A stretch of 40,039 nt of DNA from Botryobacter ruber (GCF_003347595.2 NZ_QCZK02000056.1:1-40039), one strand, 5' to 3'; positions 25,840 through 36,603 are shown, counted from the stretch's first letter. Made by a program: numbers and translations. Notes: generated by a model from the letters alone, not told the origin.

Positions 25840-26829
25840 TTATTTCAGATACAGAAAACCATCTCGTTCCTGCACCAGGCCAAAAGGATCTTCTTCTAAA
25901 ATCAGGAAACCGTCCAGGTCGGCAAAATCAAAACCGCTGCTCAGCTGCATGGCCGACCAGATACCCAGCGACGTTTCGATCATGCAGCCAATCATGGTCT
26001 TCATACCCAGCCTGCGGGCTTCCTGCAGCAACCGGATCGCATTGATATAGCCGCCGGCTTTCATCATTTTTACATTGATGCCGTGGAACTGCGTACGCAG
26101 CATCTCAAAATCACCGTCATCAATAATCGACTCATCGGCGATAAACGGCAAAGGACTTTTATCTTTGATGGCGGCGTAGGCGGCAGCATGCGAGGCAGGC
26201 AGGGGCTGCTCTACAAACAGGGCGCGGCTGGTATCGATCTGCTCCATAAAGACCATCAGCTGATCCGGGTCGGTCCAGCCTTCGTTGCCGTCAATCACGA
26301 TGGGGCGCTCGGTAAACTTGAGCACTTCCTGCACCAGTTCCGTTGCCTGCTCCGGGTTTACTTTCACTTTTAAGCTGCTGAAGCGGTTCAGGTTGTTCAT
26401 CCGGATAAAATCTGCCACTTCGCCGGGCTCCATGATCGGCAGCGAGATACAGGTTGGCTGCTTCCCGGGCGGGTCCTGGCCCAGCAGCGTGTACACCGGT
26501 ATGCCTTTGTGCTGGCAGAAATAGTGAATGTAAGCCGACTCGATGGCAAACCGGAGCGAATTAACAGGCTTGTGCTCCGTCAGGAGTTCCAGCAGGTCCT
26601 CTACCGAGCGCACCCGGGGCAAGCCAGCTTTCAGCAGCACCTCGTACTGCTGCAGCAAAACCTCGGCTGTTTCGTCGTAGCGGATGTTAGGCGCAGCCTC
26701 CCCAAAGCCGCTGTACCTCCCATCGGAAACCTGCACCAGGAAATTTATTTTTTCGTTGCTCGCACCCCGTGCTATCTTCCAGGTATACTTCAGTTTTAAG
26801 TGTAGGGCCTCAATCCGCCAGTTCAGCAT
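25840..26829 (-). CDS. Dipeptide (L-Ala-D/L-Glu type) epimerase, enolase superfamily
   Basis: 329 residues. All enolase-superfamily catalytic positions of the muconate-lactonising branch are present: K154 and K156 (KVK), metal ligands D180, E207 and D232, and the second-face base K254 in NVKMMKAGG. D304-x-D306 near the C-terminus is the motif that binds the dipeptide amino group in Ala-Glu epimerases. It should invert the alpha carbon of the second residue in a dipeptide, most likely L-Ala-D-Glu from recycled peptidoglycan, though Bacteroidota members vary in specificity. Single gene; the LysM lytic transglycosylase in the same window would feed this pathway. Confidence 0.92.
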   Translation of the reverse strand: MLNWRIEALHLKLKYTWKIARGASNEKINFLVQVSDGRYSGFGEAAPNIRYDETAEVLLQQYEVLLKAGLPRVRSVEDLLELLTEHKPVNSLRFAIESAYIHYFCQHKGIPVYTLLGQDPPGKQPTCISLPIMEPGEVADFIRMNNLNRFSSLKVKVNPEQATELVQEVLKFTERPIVIDGNEGWTDPDQLMVFMEQIDTSRALFVEQPLPASHAAAYAAIKDKSPLPFIADESIIDDGDFEMLRTQFHGINVKMMKAGGYINAIRLLQEARRLGMKTMIGCMIETSLGIWSAMQLSSGFDFADLDGFLILEEDPFGLVQERDGFLYLK

Positions 26830-27292
26830 AGTAATCTCTAGTGATAAGTTCGCAACTTCTAAGTTGCACTAAATTAAATTAATAAACTAAAATTTGTTAC
26901 TCCCGACGCTACAAAAAGATTCCCGTTTTGCCGGTTTCGCGGCACTTTCTGTTAGTACAGCTGCAGCTCTCCTGTTGTTGCGGCTACCTCCTCCGGCAGG
27001 TAAAAACGGCGCGTGAAACGCTCGCATCCCGATGGCCGGAAGGGCCGTAATTTTCTGCTGCACTACCCACCATAGCCTCAGCTGCCCATGTGCCCGAACA
27101 AATCCTTTCCTAACGCTCCCCTAAACTCCTAATCGCCTCTAAACAGGCAGGTTACGGCAAAGCGGCAGCCAGGTTAAATATATACTTTTCTACATGTTTT
27201 ATTTGTAAAAGTTATAAAATTTATTCAAATTACTCCATTAAGGCAACTAATACGTCCTCACTGTTTCACTTATTAATTAATTCTGTGCACTT
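26830..27292. other. Divergent promoter gap, epimerase / cytochrome
   Basis: 463 bp between divergent genes. It contains a diverged 28-bp element (27058-27086) and a very AT-rich 100 bp before the cytochrome start. I could not fix a promoter with both boxes at proper spacing. Confidence 0.5.
27058..27086 (-). repeat. 28-bp intergenic element, copy 13 (diverged)
   Basis: Keeps CTGCACTACCCACCATAGCC and AGCTGCC; the core has CCCACC for GCCACC and one inserted base. Confidence 0.55.
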
Positions 27293-28297
27293 ATGAAGAA
27301 AATGTTCAAAATCCTGGGTTTTGTTTTAGTGGGCATCGCTGTCGCAGCTGCTGCAGGTGCTATGTATGTTCGTTTTGCGTTACCGAATGTAGATCCGGCC
27401 CCTGCGCTCACTGTTGATAAAACCGATGCCCTGGTAGAGCGGGGCAGATACCTGGCAAACCACGTAACAGTCTGCATCGATTGCCACTCCGAACGCGACT
27501 GGAGCCGTTTTTCCGGTCCAATCAAACCACACACCGAGGGCAAAGGAGGCGACATATTCGACCAGAACATGGGCTTTCCGGGCACTTTCTACGCACGTAA
27601 CATTACTTCCGACCCCGAAACAGGCATCGGTTCCTGGACCGACGGCGAAATTTACAGAACAATTACCACAGGTGTAAACAAAGACGGCGAACCGCTTTTC
27701 CCCGTAATGCCCTACCAGTCCTACAGCCAGATGCACGAAGAAGACCTCCGGGCTGTTATTGCTTACATCCGAACGCTGGCACCAATCAAACACGAAGTAC
27801 CTAAGTCGGAACCGGATTTCCCGATGAACTTCATCCTGCGCACCATTCCAACCAACCGCAAACCCGTTGAAAAAACAGCACTGGACAGCCCCGTGGCCAA
27901 AGGAAAATACCTGGTTACGATCGGGGCCTGCGCCGACTGCCACACGCCGCGCGACAAAGGCGAACCAATTGAAGGCATGTACCTGGCAGGCGGCATGGAG
28001 TTTAACCTGCCAGCCGGTGTACTGCGCTCCGCCAACCTTACGCCCGACAAAACAACAGGCATCGGTAACTGGTCAGAAAACGATTTCGTTCAGCGCTTTA
28101 AAGCCTACGCATCGCCCGAAGCAACAGCGCACCAGCTTAGCCCAAGCGATTTTAACACCATTATGCCCTGGCAAATGTACGGCGGCATGGACGAAAGCGA
28201 CTTAAGCGCTATTTACAGTTACCTGATGAGCGTAGCGCCAAACAACCACAAAGTGGAAAAATTCACACCTGCTAATCAGGCGCTGGTAAAAAAATAG
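27293..28297 (+). CDS. Membrane-anchored diheme cytochrome c
   Basis: 334 residues. An N-terminal hydrophobic segment (about 5-25) should export and anchor the protein. Two c-type heme sites are present: C61-x2-C64-H65 (CIDCH) and C213-x2-C216-H217 (CADCH). Likely axial methionines are M139 (FPVMPY) and the M in NTIMPW. The two domains are homologous and resemble the cytochrome subunits of alcohol or sugar dehydrogenases. It should carry electrons in the periplasm. No dehydrogenase or oxidase gene is adjacent, so the partner is unknown. Its own terminator follows. Confidence 0.93.
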   Translation: MKKMFKILGFVLVGIAVAAAAGAMYVRFALPNVDPAPALTVDKTDALVERGRYLANHVTVCIDCHSERDWSRFSGPIKPHTEGKGGDIFDQNMGFPGTFYARNITSDPETGIGSWTDGEIYRTITTGVNKDGEPLFPVMPYQSYSQMHEEDLRAVIAYIRTLAPIKHEVPKSEPDFPMNFILRTIPTNRKPVEKTALDSPVAKGKYLVTIGACADCHTPRDKGEPIEGMYLAGGMEFNLPAGVLRSANLTPDKTTGIGNWSENDFVQRFKAYASPEATAHQLSPSDFNTIMPWQMYGGMDESDLSAIYSYLMSVAPNNHKVEKFTPANQALVKK

Positions 28298-28323
28298 CAT
28301 ACCTCTTCAAACAACTTCCGAAA

Positions 28324-28356
28324 GCCATCGGCCCCGTGCCGGTGGCTTTTTTTGTT
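28324..28356 (+). terminator. Terminator of the cytochrome c gene
   Basis: 9-bp stem GCCATCGGC (28324-28332) / GCCGGTGGC (28338-28346), with one G-T pair, then a T7 run. Confidence 0.92.
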
Positions 28357-28393
28357 TTAGTTCTTTGGGCTGCACACTAGCATTGGTTAAGGA

Positions 28394-28421
28394 ACAGCAG
28401 CGGCTGTGGTGGCAGGTGCAG
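28394..28421 (+). repeat. 28-bp intergenic element, copy 14
   Basis: Identical over 26 bp (28396-28421) to the copy at 262-287. Followed by GTAAAC. Confidence 0.88.
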
Positions 28422-28556
28422 TAAACTTATTTCAGCGCCAGGCACAGAAAAAGAGAAACTTCCCACTATTGTTGCCAGTAAAAAAACAAGCCTGTTCCGT
28501 TAAACCTACTGCACCCCTTACAGTCTTAGAATAAAACACTTAACCGAATAAAGCTT

Positions 28557-29474
28557 ATGAAAAACACATTACAACAGGTGCTGCTGTTCCTCTTCATCAG
28601 CAGCATGAGCATAGGACTGGCAGTTGCCGGAAAACCTGACCCCAACCTACGCAAAGAAGCGCACCAGCAAGTAATGAAGGAGATGCATGCCTATGTGAAC
28701 AAGCAGGTAATGCCGGTGCTGAAAGACCAACGCAGGCAGCTCGACAAACAAATGACGGCAGCCGACAAACAAAAAGTAGAGCAACTGCGCCAGGAGCTGA
28801 AAAAGCTGGAAAGCCAGCGTAGGCAGTTTTTGAAAGAGGGCTTAAAACACAGGGAATCGCAAATGGGGCCACGCCAGGATGGTCTAAAACAGCGTCCTGT
28901 TCTAACCGACGAGCAGAAAGCGCAGCTACAGGAACAGCGTGAAACCAGGCACCGTATTTTTGAGGAGGCCAACACAATTGCCCTTAAATACAAACCCCAG
29001 CTGGAGCGTATTCGGAACGAGGTTTCCTCCCACAGAAATACCTGGGAAAAAGATATGAAAGCCATTGCCGACGCTAACGCACCGCAAACAGAAGAAGGCT
29101 TCAGGCACAGGCCGCCGCATCACTTTGGCAAAAGAATGCCGTTCCAGCACCTGATGCGTCCTGCACACTTTGTGCTCTGGGATGTAAAAGAAATGCCTGC
29201 AGCCGGCGAAACGCAAACCATGAACAGCCTGACGGTGTATCCGAACCCCAGCACAACCAGCACCACGGTTAATTATGTAGTTGATACGGCAGGTCCTGTT
29301 AAAGTTACCTTACTCGACAGCAGCGGCAACAGCGTCCGGGTACTGGTAGACCAAAAGCAGCAGACAGGCGCGTTTTCAGAGGAAGTAAATGTACAGCACC
29401 TGCCCAACGGCATCTATTTTTACAGGATAGAAACCGCCGACGGTAGCCAGACGCTCCGCTTCTTAAAAAAATAA
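28557..29474 (+). CDS. Helical secreted protein with type IX secretion sorting domain
   Basis: 305 residues. Signal peptide about 1-24 (ends AVAG). Residues about 30-185 are long charged helices (KQKVEQLRQELKKLESQRRQFLKEG) with a repeated EQ/QR pattern, likely a coiled coil and reminiscent of periplasmic Spy/CpxP-type helical proteins, though no LTxxQ pair is clear. A short linker leads to a C-terminal type A sorting domain (about 222-305): SLTVYPNPS, GPVKVTLLDSSGNSV, LPNGIYFYRIET and the terminal RFLKK. Export is therefore predicted through the T9SS, with release or attachment at the cell surface. Function unknown. Confidence 0.9.
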   Translation: MKNTLQQVLLFLFISSMSIGLAVAGKPDPNLRKEAHQQVMKEMHAYVNKQVMPVLKDQRRQLDKQMTAADKQKVEQLRQELKKLESQRRQFLKEGLKHRESQMGPRQDGLKQRPVLTDEQKAQLQEQRETRHRIFEEANTIALKYKPQLERIRNEVSSHRNTWEKDMKAIADANAPQTEEGFRHRPPHHFGKRMPFQHLMRPAHFVLWDVKEMPAAGETQTMNSLTVYPNPSTTSTTVNYVVDTAGPVKVTLLDSSGNSVRVLVDQKQQTGAFSEEVNVQHLPNGIYFYRIETADGSQTLRFLKK

Positions 29475-29494
29475 GAAAAAAGTAGTGCTCCAGA

Positions 29495-29530
29495 ACAAGG
29501 GCCGGTACCAAAGTGCCGGTCCTTGTTTTT
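29495..29530 (+). terminator. Terminator of the T9SS-sorted protein gene
   Basis: 14-bp arms at 29495-29508 and 29513-29526 (ACAAGG and CCTTGT ends), two G-T pairs, loop of four, then TTTT. Confidence 0.88.
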
Positions 29531-29563
29531 AGGTACAAAGCAGCTTTTGCGTATCTTTAACAC

Positions 29564-30061
29564 ATGACCGCCACCGTATCTACCACCTGCTTCCATTCGC
29601 CCATTGGTTACCTTATCATAACCGGCTCCGACAAGGGCCTCCATTCCCTCACCTTTTCCGACGAGCCCGTTCTCTCCGATACTACCGGGCTACCCGCCCC
29701 ACTGGCAGCCTGTGTGCAGCAACTTTCTGAATACTTTGCTGGCAGCAGGAAGGTGTTTGATCTGCCTCTTGCGCCTGCCGGCACTCCTTTCCAGCTCCAG
29801 GTGTGGGCGCAGCTGCAAAGCATCCCCTTTGGCAAAACGGCCTCTTACCTGGATGTGGCAAAAGGTCTGTCAGCTGAAAAAGCTATCCGGGCGGTTGGGG
29901 CTGCAAACGGCAAAAACCCGCTCTGCCTCCTCGTGCCCTGCCACCGTGTAATCGGCAGCGACGGCAGCCTGACGGGCTACAGCGGCGGCCTGTGGCGGAA
30001 AAAATGGCTCCTGCAGCACGAAGGCTTTTTAAGCCCGCAGCAGCAGCTTACCCTCTTTTAG
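29564..30061 (+). CDS. ogt: Methylated-DNA-[protein]-cysteine S-methyltransferase
   Basis: 165 residues, full length for the short Ogt/MGMT type. The suicide acceptor is C126 in the invariant PCHRV motif. The helix-turn-helix region QVWAQLQSIPFGKTASYLDVA (residues about 79-99; the wing arginine finger sits in AIRAVGAANGKNP) is intact, and the tail GYSGGLWRKKWLLQHE matches the family. It removes alkyl groups from O6-guanine in DNA, becoming inactive after one reaction. No Ada-type regulator is present. It converges with the DUF389 gene, with a 28-bp element between them. Confidence 0.96.
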   Translation: MTATVSTTCFHSPIGYLIITGSDKGLHSLTFSDEPVLSDTTGLPAPLAACVQQLSEYFAGSRKVFDLPLAPAGTPFQLQVWAQLQSIPFGKTASYLDVAKGLSAEKAIRAVGAANGKNPLCLLVPCHRVIGSDGSLTGYSGGLWRKKWLLQHEGFLSPQQQLTLF

Positions 30062-30101
30062 CCTGTTCCTTCAGCCTTTTAGTTAGCGGCTTAACAGCTT
30101 A

Positions 30102-30129
30102 CTGCGGCAGCCACCACACCCACTGCTGC
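30102..30129 (-). repeat. 28-bp intergenic element, copy 15
   Basis: Inverted copy CTGCGGCAGCCACCACACCC then ACTGCTGC between two convergent genes, the only notable sequence in that 88-bp gap. Confidence 0.82.
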
Positions 30130-30149
30130 CCTTTAAAATGCGTGCCGGT

Positions 30150-31406
30150 TTATTTCAGAAAAGTAATGTTGAACATCGGGTCGGCATTAATTTTCTGGCT
30201 GCGGATACTGTCGCGCAACATCCCTACCAGCCGTTGCTTTAACACCTCATCCGGAATAGAATCGGAGCGGTTGTAGAGGTTTAGCTCACAAAGTACGGGA
30301 TTTTTGTCGGGCAAGGTGCCCCTGGTAAAGGTGGACGTTACTTTTATCGTTTCGATGTAAGCAATAGGTTTCAGGGCTGAACGGATGCTTTCCGTTACCT
30401 GCGTGCTGAGGCTGGCCTTCTGCAGCGACGGCTGACGGGCAAATTGCCAGTAGAGCAAGGCCGCCAGCGCCAGCACCGATACCAGCATCGAAAACCGGAA
30501 CACATTTTCCTTGCCATCGCTGAAGCGTACTCCCTTTACCGTTACCTTCCCTACAAACCGGAATACAAGGGCGGCAGACAGCTGTATGCCCGCCAGCTGT
30601 AACAGAATCAGGAACACACCGCTTCTTACCAGCTGCCAGTTGCCAAAAGCAGCCGCCATGCCAATAATACCAGCGGGCGGCGCCAGCGAAGCAGCCACCA
30701 GCATGCCAACCGCAGCACCCGAAACAAGGCTGTCGCGCTCCGACTGCACCAGGTTGATTCCTCCGGCAAAGCCTGCCACCAATGGCAGCAGCACCGCCAC
30801 CTGCGATACATGGCTGATAGATACCATCATCTGCGTGGCAAACTTTTGCCCAAATACCAGGCTTAATAAAAAGGAGACCAGCACAGCCGTTCCAATCGAG
30901 AGAAAATAGCGGATCAGGCTCTGCTTGAGCAAGCCTGCTTTACCGGAAGCGGCGGCAAGGGCACTGTTCATGGCCGGACCGGCAAAGGGAGCGACCAGCA
31001 TGGCAGCAACCAGCAAGAAGCTGGTGTTCGTGTAAAGTCCGATCCAGGCAATTATTCCTCCGGCTATTGCATAACTTACCAAGCCGAACTTAGAACCAAC
31101 GCTCTGGATGCCCCCCAGGAATATTTCCAGCGGACTTCTGTAGGAAACATCCGCCACCTGGTCCGGCGCCTCGTCCTGCGGCGGGTAAAGCGTAACGATA
31201 CCCCTCGGAATCAGCGTTATTTCGGCTTCTTCGATATCGCTGATTTGCCCGATGAAATTGCTTACTTCCTTGTTGTTGAGATGTACTGTTACCCGCTCTC
31301 CCTCCTGCTCAGTCTCCAGGGTCAGGTTCTTGCCATCCAGCTGTCTGGCTTTTTCAATCACTTCTTCGCCACGACCAGCCGGTACTTTCAGTATAAGTCT
31401 CCGCAT
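30150..31406 (-). CDS. DUF389 membrane protein
   Basis: 418 residues. A soluble N-terminal domain of about 75 residues (MRRLILKVPAGRGEEVIEKA, ending EITLIPRG) precedes a membrane domain with about six helices (about 105-330), containing the family's AMLVAPFAGPAMNSALAA and GMLVAASLAPPAGIIGMAAA glycine/proline motifs that suggest a symmetrical pore or transporter. A C-terminal soluble domain (about 335-418) follows. DUF389 proteins have no established activity. There are no partner genes to suggest a substrate. Confidence 0.9.
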   Translation of the reverse strand: MRRLILKVPAGRGEEVIEKARQLDGKNLTLETEQEGERVTVHLNNKEVSNFIGQISDIEEAEITLIPRGIVTLYPPQDEAPDQVADVSYRSPLEIFLGGIQSVGSKFGLVSYAIAGGIIAWIGLYTNTSFLLVAAMLVAPFAGPAMNSALAAASGKAGLLKQSLIRYFLSIGTAVLVSFLLSLVFGQKFATQMMVSISHVSQVAVLLPLVAGFAGGINLVQSERDSLVSGAAVGMLVAASLAPPAGIIGMAAAFGNWQLVRSGVFLILLQLAGIQLSAALVFRFVGKVTVKGVRFSDGKENVFRFSMLVSVLALAALLYWQFARQPSLQKASLSTQVTESIRSALKPIAYIETIKVTSTFTRGTLPDKNPVLCELNLYNRSDSIPDEVLKQRLVGMLRDSIRSQKINADPMFNITFLK

Positions 31407-31487
31407 AGAATGGTGTTTTTACCCTTCATACGAAATTGCCGGAACTGGTTTAGTAAATTTTAAAGCTAAAAGAAGCGGAAGAAACCG

Positions 31488-32057
31488 TTACTCCGGCATA
31501 CTGCTGTAACGGTTTACCTCCACCGTAGCCGCCTGGCCCGGGTTCATCACAAGCTTAAAAATGTAATCATATTCCGTTTCAGGGATGTGTGAAAGTTTTA
31601 TTCTGGCACCAAATTCTTCCATCAGCGGCAACAGCGTGTTGGAATGCCCGGCAATAACTACCGTTTGCCCCTGGTATTGCTGCAACAGGCGCTGCTTCAG
31701 GCTTTTAAAGTCGTTCGCTTCATACACCTGCAACTGCAGATTTCTTGCCTCCGCCAGCGGTTTAAGTGTTTGCTGCGAACGTTTGTACTTTGTTGTGTAG
31801 AGTGCGCCTACCTGCTCCCCGCTTAGCAATTCTTTGAGTGCTTCAGCCCTGGCATGCCCCTGCGCCGTCAGCTCAGGGTCCTGTTCCGTGGGGTTAGAGG
31901 TATCTTTTTCAGCGTGGCGCACCAGGTAAACTGTAACAGGTGCTGCTGTGGTGTTGGTATCAGCTGCTGAGGCAGTTTCAGTTTGAGGTTCCCGGCAAAA
32001 AACGGTGGTACACAGCAGCAGGGCAAGCAGTAGGTATTGTAAAAATGGAATGCGCAT
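31488..32057 (-). CDS. Exported histidine phosphatase
   Basis: 189 residues. The histidine-phosphatase signature LVRHAEK has the phosphoacceptor H48 with R47, and the second catalytic histidine lies in IAGHSN. A signal peptide (about 1-20) with a cysteine at 21 is present; the residues before it (VF) fit a lipobox only weakly, so lipidation is uncertain. A Thr/Ala-rich spacer links the signal to the domain. Secreted members of this family remove phosphate from varied substrates; specificity is not readable. The gap of 81 bp to the DUF389 start suggests possible but unproven co-transcription. Confidence 0.88.
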   Translation of the reverse strand: MRIPFLQYLLLALLLCTTVFCREPQTETASAADTNTTAAPVTVYLVRHAEKDTSNPTEQDPELTAQGHARAEALKELLSGEQVGALYTTKYKRSQQTLKPLAEARNLQLQVYEANDFKSLKQRLLQQYQGQTVVIAGHSNTLLPLMEEFGARIKLSHIPETEYDYIFKLVMNPGQAATVEVNRYSSMPE

Positions 32058-32247
32058 AGGGTTAGGAAAAGAAGTGTAAAGAATAGATAGTATGTTCGCT
32101 TAACATCTTCGGGATTACGTTAACCTTACCTCTCGCACTTATCCTAAAGCGTTTATCAAGTTACAGAAAAAAGGGACAGCCTGTGTTTTCCTGAAGACGT
32201 CGTTCAAAAAAAAAATTGTCTGTTCGGCACCTTTTCCAGCGTTGCCT

Positions 32248-33024
32248 TTACCTGACAGATTTCTGAAGGAAGCTTAGCTTCCGGCTTACCTGCTGTAGCC
32301 ATTCCCGCGCCATCAGTTCATGCCCTGCAACAGTCGGATGGACGCCATCCCAGATCCAGTAATCGGCTGGTGCTTTGCTGACGGCCTGGTTAAACATCTT
32401 CTGGAACGGAACAAACACGGCGTTATGGGCAGCGGCCAGCTTTTTTACAACTTGCTGCCGCTCCAGCACATCGGTATGCCAGGCTTGCCAGTTATCTTTT
32501 ACCTTGCCCACCGGGAGAAGAAACGGCTCACAGAGCACGAGCAGGATGTCCGGGTTCTGTGCTCTTGTTCTGGTAAGCAACTTGTCGTAAACTTCCGCAT
32601 ACTGCCCCACCGGTACCGGATTATGCTGTTCTACAACAGATGCGGCATCATTCACGCCTACCAGGATGCTGAGTACATCCGGCTTCAGGGCCAATGTATC
32701 CGTGTCCCACCGATTCTCCAGGTCAGTTATTTTGTTGCCACTGATGCCCCTGTTAAAAAAGGTCAGCTTCTTCTCCGGGTGATCGGCCCCTACCCGGCCG
32801 GCAACAGCAAAGGCATAGCCATGCCCCATGATGTGATTTGGGTCCTGATTGCGGCCCCGTTTCCCGTCTGTTATGGAATCCCCCTGAAACAGAAATACCA
32901 GGCCCTCCTTTTTTAAGCCGTCTGCCATATCCTTACCAACGGCACGCACCGGCACCGGCAGGCAGAGCGTTGCAATACCAGCCAGTGTCATGTTTGTTAA
33001 AAAACTTCGTCGCGACTTTTTCAT
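32248..33024 (-). CDS. Tat-exported SGNH/GDSL hydrolase
   Basis: 258 residues from ATG at 33024 (an ATG two codons earlier at 33030 is possible; a longer frame to 33081 would bury the signal). A twin-arginine signal peptide starts the protein (KKSRRSFLTN, then a hydrophobic run ending VRA). The SGNH blocks are present: S50 in QGDSITDG, G in NRGISG, N125 in VGVNDA, and D226-x-x-H229 in WDGVHPT. It should be a periplasmic esterase or deacetylase, perhaps acting on acetylated glycans, which would fit the GH95 fucosidase gene just upstream, though the 28-bp element and 180-bp gap separate them. Confidence 0.92.
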   Translation of the reverse strand: MKKSRRSFLTNMTLAGIATLCLPVPVRAVGKDMADGLKKEGLVFLFQGDSITDGKRGRNQDPNHIMGHGYAFAVAGRVGADHPEKKLTFFNRGISGNKITDLENRWDTDTLALKPDVLSILVGVNDAASVVEQHNPVPVGQYAEVYDKLLTRTRAQNPDILLVLCEPFLLPVGKVKDNWQAWHTDVLERQQVVKKLAAAHNAVFVPFQKMFNQAVSKAPADYWIWDGVHPTVAGHELMAREWLQQVSRKLSFLQKSVR

Positions 33025-33148
33025 AATCATATCATTTAGGATGTAGGCAATTGCAGGAAACAAAGCTATTCCAGCAACCACACAGGCTGCTGGAATAGCA
33101 TGTTGTTTCTACCGCTGGTCAGCCTGGTAAGTTTTCGGGTACCGAAAA

Positions 33149-33176
33149 GGAGCAGAGGCAATGGTGGCTGGTGCAG
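33149..33176 (+). repeat. 28-bp intergenic element, copy 16
   Basis: Near-consensus copy: GGAGCAGAGGCAATGGTGGC then TGGTGCAG. It is flanked by GAAAA on the left and CTTTTC on the right, forming a small inverted flank. It is the last intergenic copy in the window. Confidence 0.88.
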
Positions 33177-33262
33177 CAGAACTTTTCAGGCCATTTTCTT
33201 TAAAAAAACTTTCCATAAGCATTCAAAGGCCCATAGGGCAACTCGTGAAACAAGCACAAATG

Positions 33263-35680
<2,418 letters not shown>

Positions 35681-35782
35681 TTTGGAGTCACTTATGATGC
35701 TGCACCTGCAGCAAATGTAAGATATCCTCAAATATAGAAAACTGAATATTACTTACTATCCTGCCCTAACAGGTGTTAGGAA

Positions 35783-35824
35783 TGTCTGAATCAGGATTAA
35801 CAGAATTTTAAGATTTTCAGGATT
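35783..35824 (+). repeat. 42-bp TGTCTGAATCAGGATT element, copy 1
   Basis: Forms an inverted pair with the copy at 35921-35962 (96-bp spacer); the arms differ at about four positions. Pair spans 180 bp between the GH95 and GxxExxY genes. Confidence 0.92.
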
Positions 35825-35920
35825 GATGCCGGTAATAGAGGTAATCTTGAGCAGAAGTATATTTCAACTTTCTGATTTCTTGAAAGGAGATAAAAATCTC
35901 TGAAATCCTGTTTCACCTAT

Positions 35921-35962
35921 AATCCTGAAAACCCCAAAATTCTGTTAATCCTGATTCAGACA
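35921..35962 (-). repeat. 42-bp element, copy 2 (inverted)
   Basis: Right arm of the first pair. Its TGTCTGA end stops 4 bp from the GxxExxY stop codon. Confidence 0.92.
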
Positions 35963-35966
35963 AAGT

Positions 35967-36395
35967 TTAGGACCTTTTAAATTTATCGTTGAAAATCAGC
36001 TTGTACTGTAAGCTTTGACTTCCGAAGTTGATTAGCAGCCCGATTGGGAAGTTATAGGCTACTGTGTAGTTTTTTGCCTGTGCCAGGTGAACGTCCTCCA
36101 GGTTTACGAGCGCTTTGAGTTCTACCATCACTTTTCCCTCTACTACAAAATCTGCTCGCCTGGCACCTACTTCAATTCCTTCGTAATAAATGATGTGCTC
36201 CTGCTCCCGGTCAAACTTTAAACCGGCCTTCTCCATTTCAATAGCCAGGCAACGCTGATAGATTACCTCTTGAAAACCCGCTCCCAAAGTGCGGTGTACT
36301 TTCATAGCACAACCAATAATTTTATACGTTAGCTCCTCCTGTACCTCATTCCGGCCTTTCGAATAATTTCTGTTTACGCGACTGGGCTGCTCCAT
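35967..36395 (-). CDS. GxxExxY protein, PD-(D/E)xK nuclease-like
   Basis: 142 residues. The name-giving motif is G40-F-Q-E43-V-I-Y46. The nuclease-type residues are D82 (ADF), E92-x-K94 (ELK), and Q106-x3-Y110 (QAKNY), the last being the motif found in RecB/Cas4-type nucleases, so a metal-dependent DNA-acting activity is likely, though no activity has been established for the family as far as I know. The gene is bracketed on both sides, within 4 and 12 bp, by copies of a 42-bp element that form inverted pairs. This association of GxxExxY genes with such repeats is, to my recollection, frequent in Bacteroidota. Confidence 0.93.
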   Translation of the reverse strand: MEQPSRVNRNYSKGRNEVQEELTYKIIGCAMKVHRTLGAGFQEVIYQRCLAIEMEKAGLKFDREQEHIIYYEGIEVGARRADFVVEGKVMVELKALVNLEDVHLAQAKNYTVAYNFPIGLLINFGSQSLQYKLIFNDKFKRS

Positions 36396-36407
36396 TTTTT
36401 GCTTCTT

Positions 36408-36449
36408 TGTCTGAATCAGGATTTACGGAATTTTAGGATTTTCAGGATT
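36408..36449 (+). repeat. 42-bp element, copy 3
   Basis: Left arm of the second pair. Its TGTCTGA end lies 12 bp before the GxxExxY start codon, so any promoter of that gene is inside or beyond the element. Confidence 0.92.
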
Positions 36450-36553
36450 GGTTTGTAAGCAAAGTATCTAAAGAATTAACTCATTACTATTACAAATTAT
36501 GTGTTTGTTGGAGCTGGCGCGTCAGCTACAACGAAAGAAAAAAGCGACCCAAT

Positions 36554-36595
36554 AATCCCGAAAATCCTAAAATTCCGTAAATCCTGATTCAGACA
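36554..36595 (-). repeat. 42-bp element, copy 4 (inverted)
   Basis: 41 of 42 positions agree with copy 3 when inverted. The pair spans 188 bp with a 104-bp interior that is unrelated to the interior of the first pair. It ends 8 bp from the stop codon of the acyl ligase gene. Confidence 0.93.
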
Positions 36596-36603
36596 AATTA
36601 ATT

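Noticed and set aside
31936..31966. Partial match in the histidine phosphatase Thr/Ala spacer
   Set aside because: Only GCTGTGGTG is shared; low-complexity coding sequence.
35783..36595. Insertion sequence or CRISPR-like array at the GxxExxY locus
   Set aside because: No transposase ORF, no target-site duplication at the repeat ends, and repeats are inverted pairs with long interiors, not regularly spaced direct repeats.
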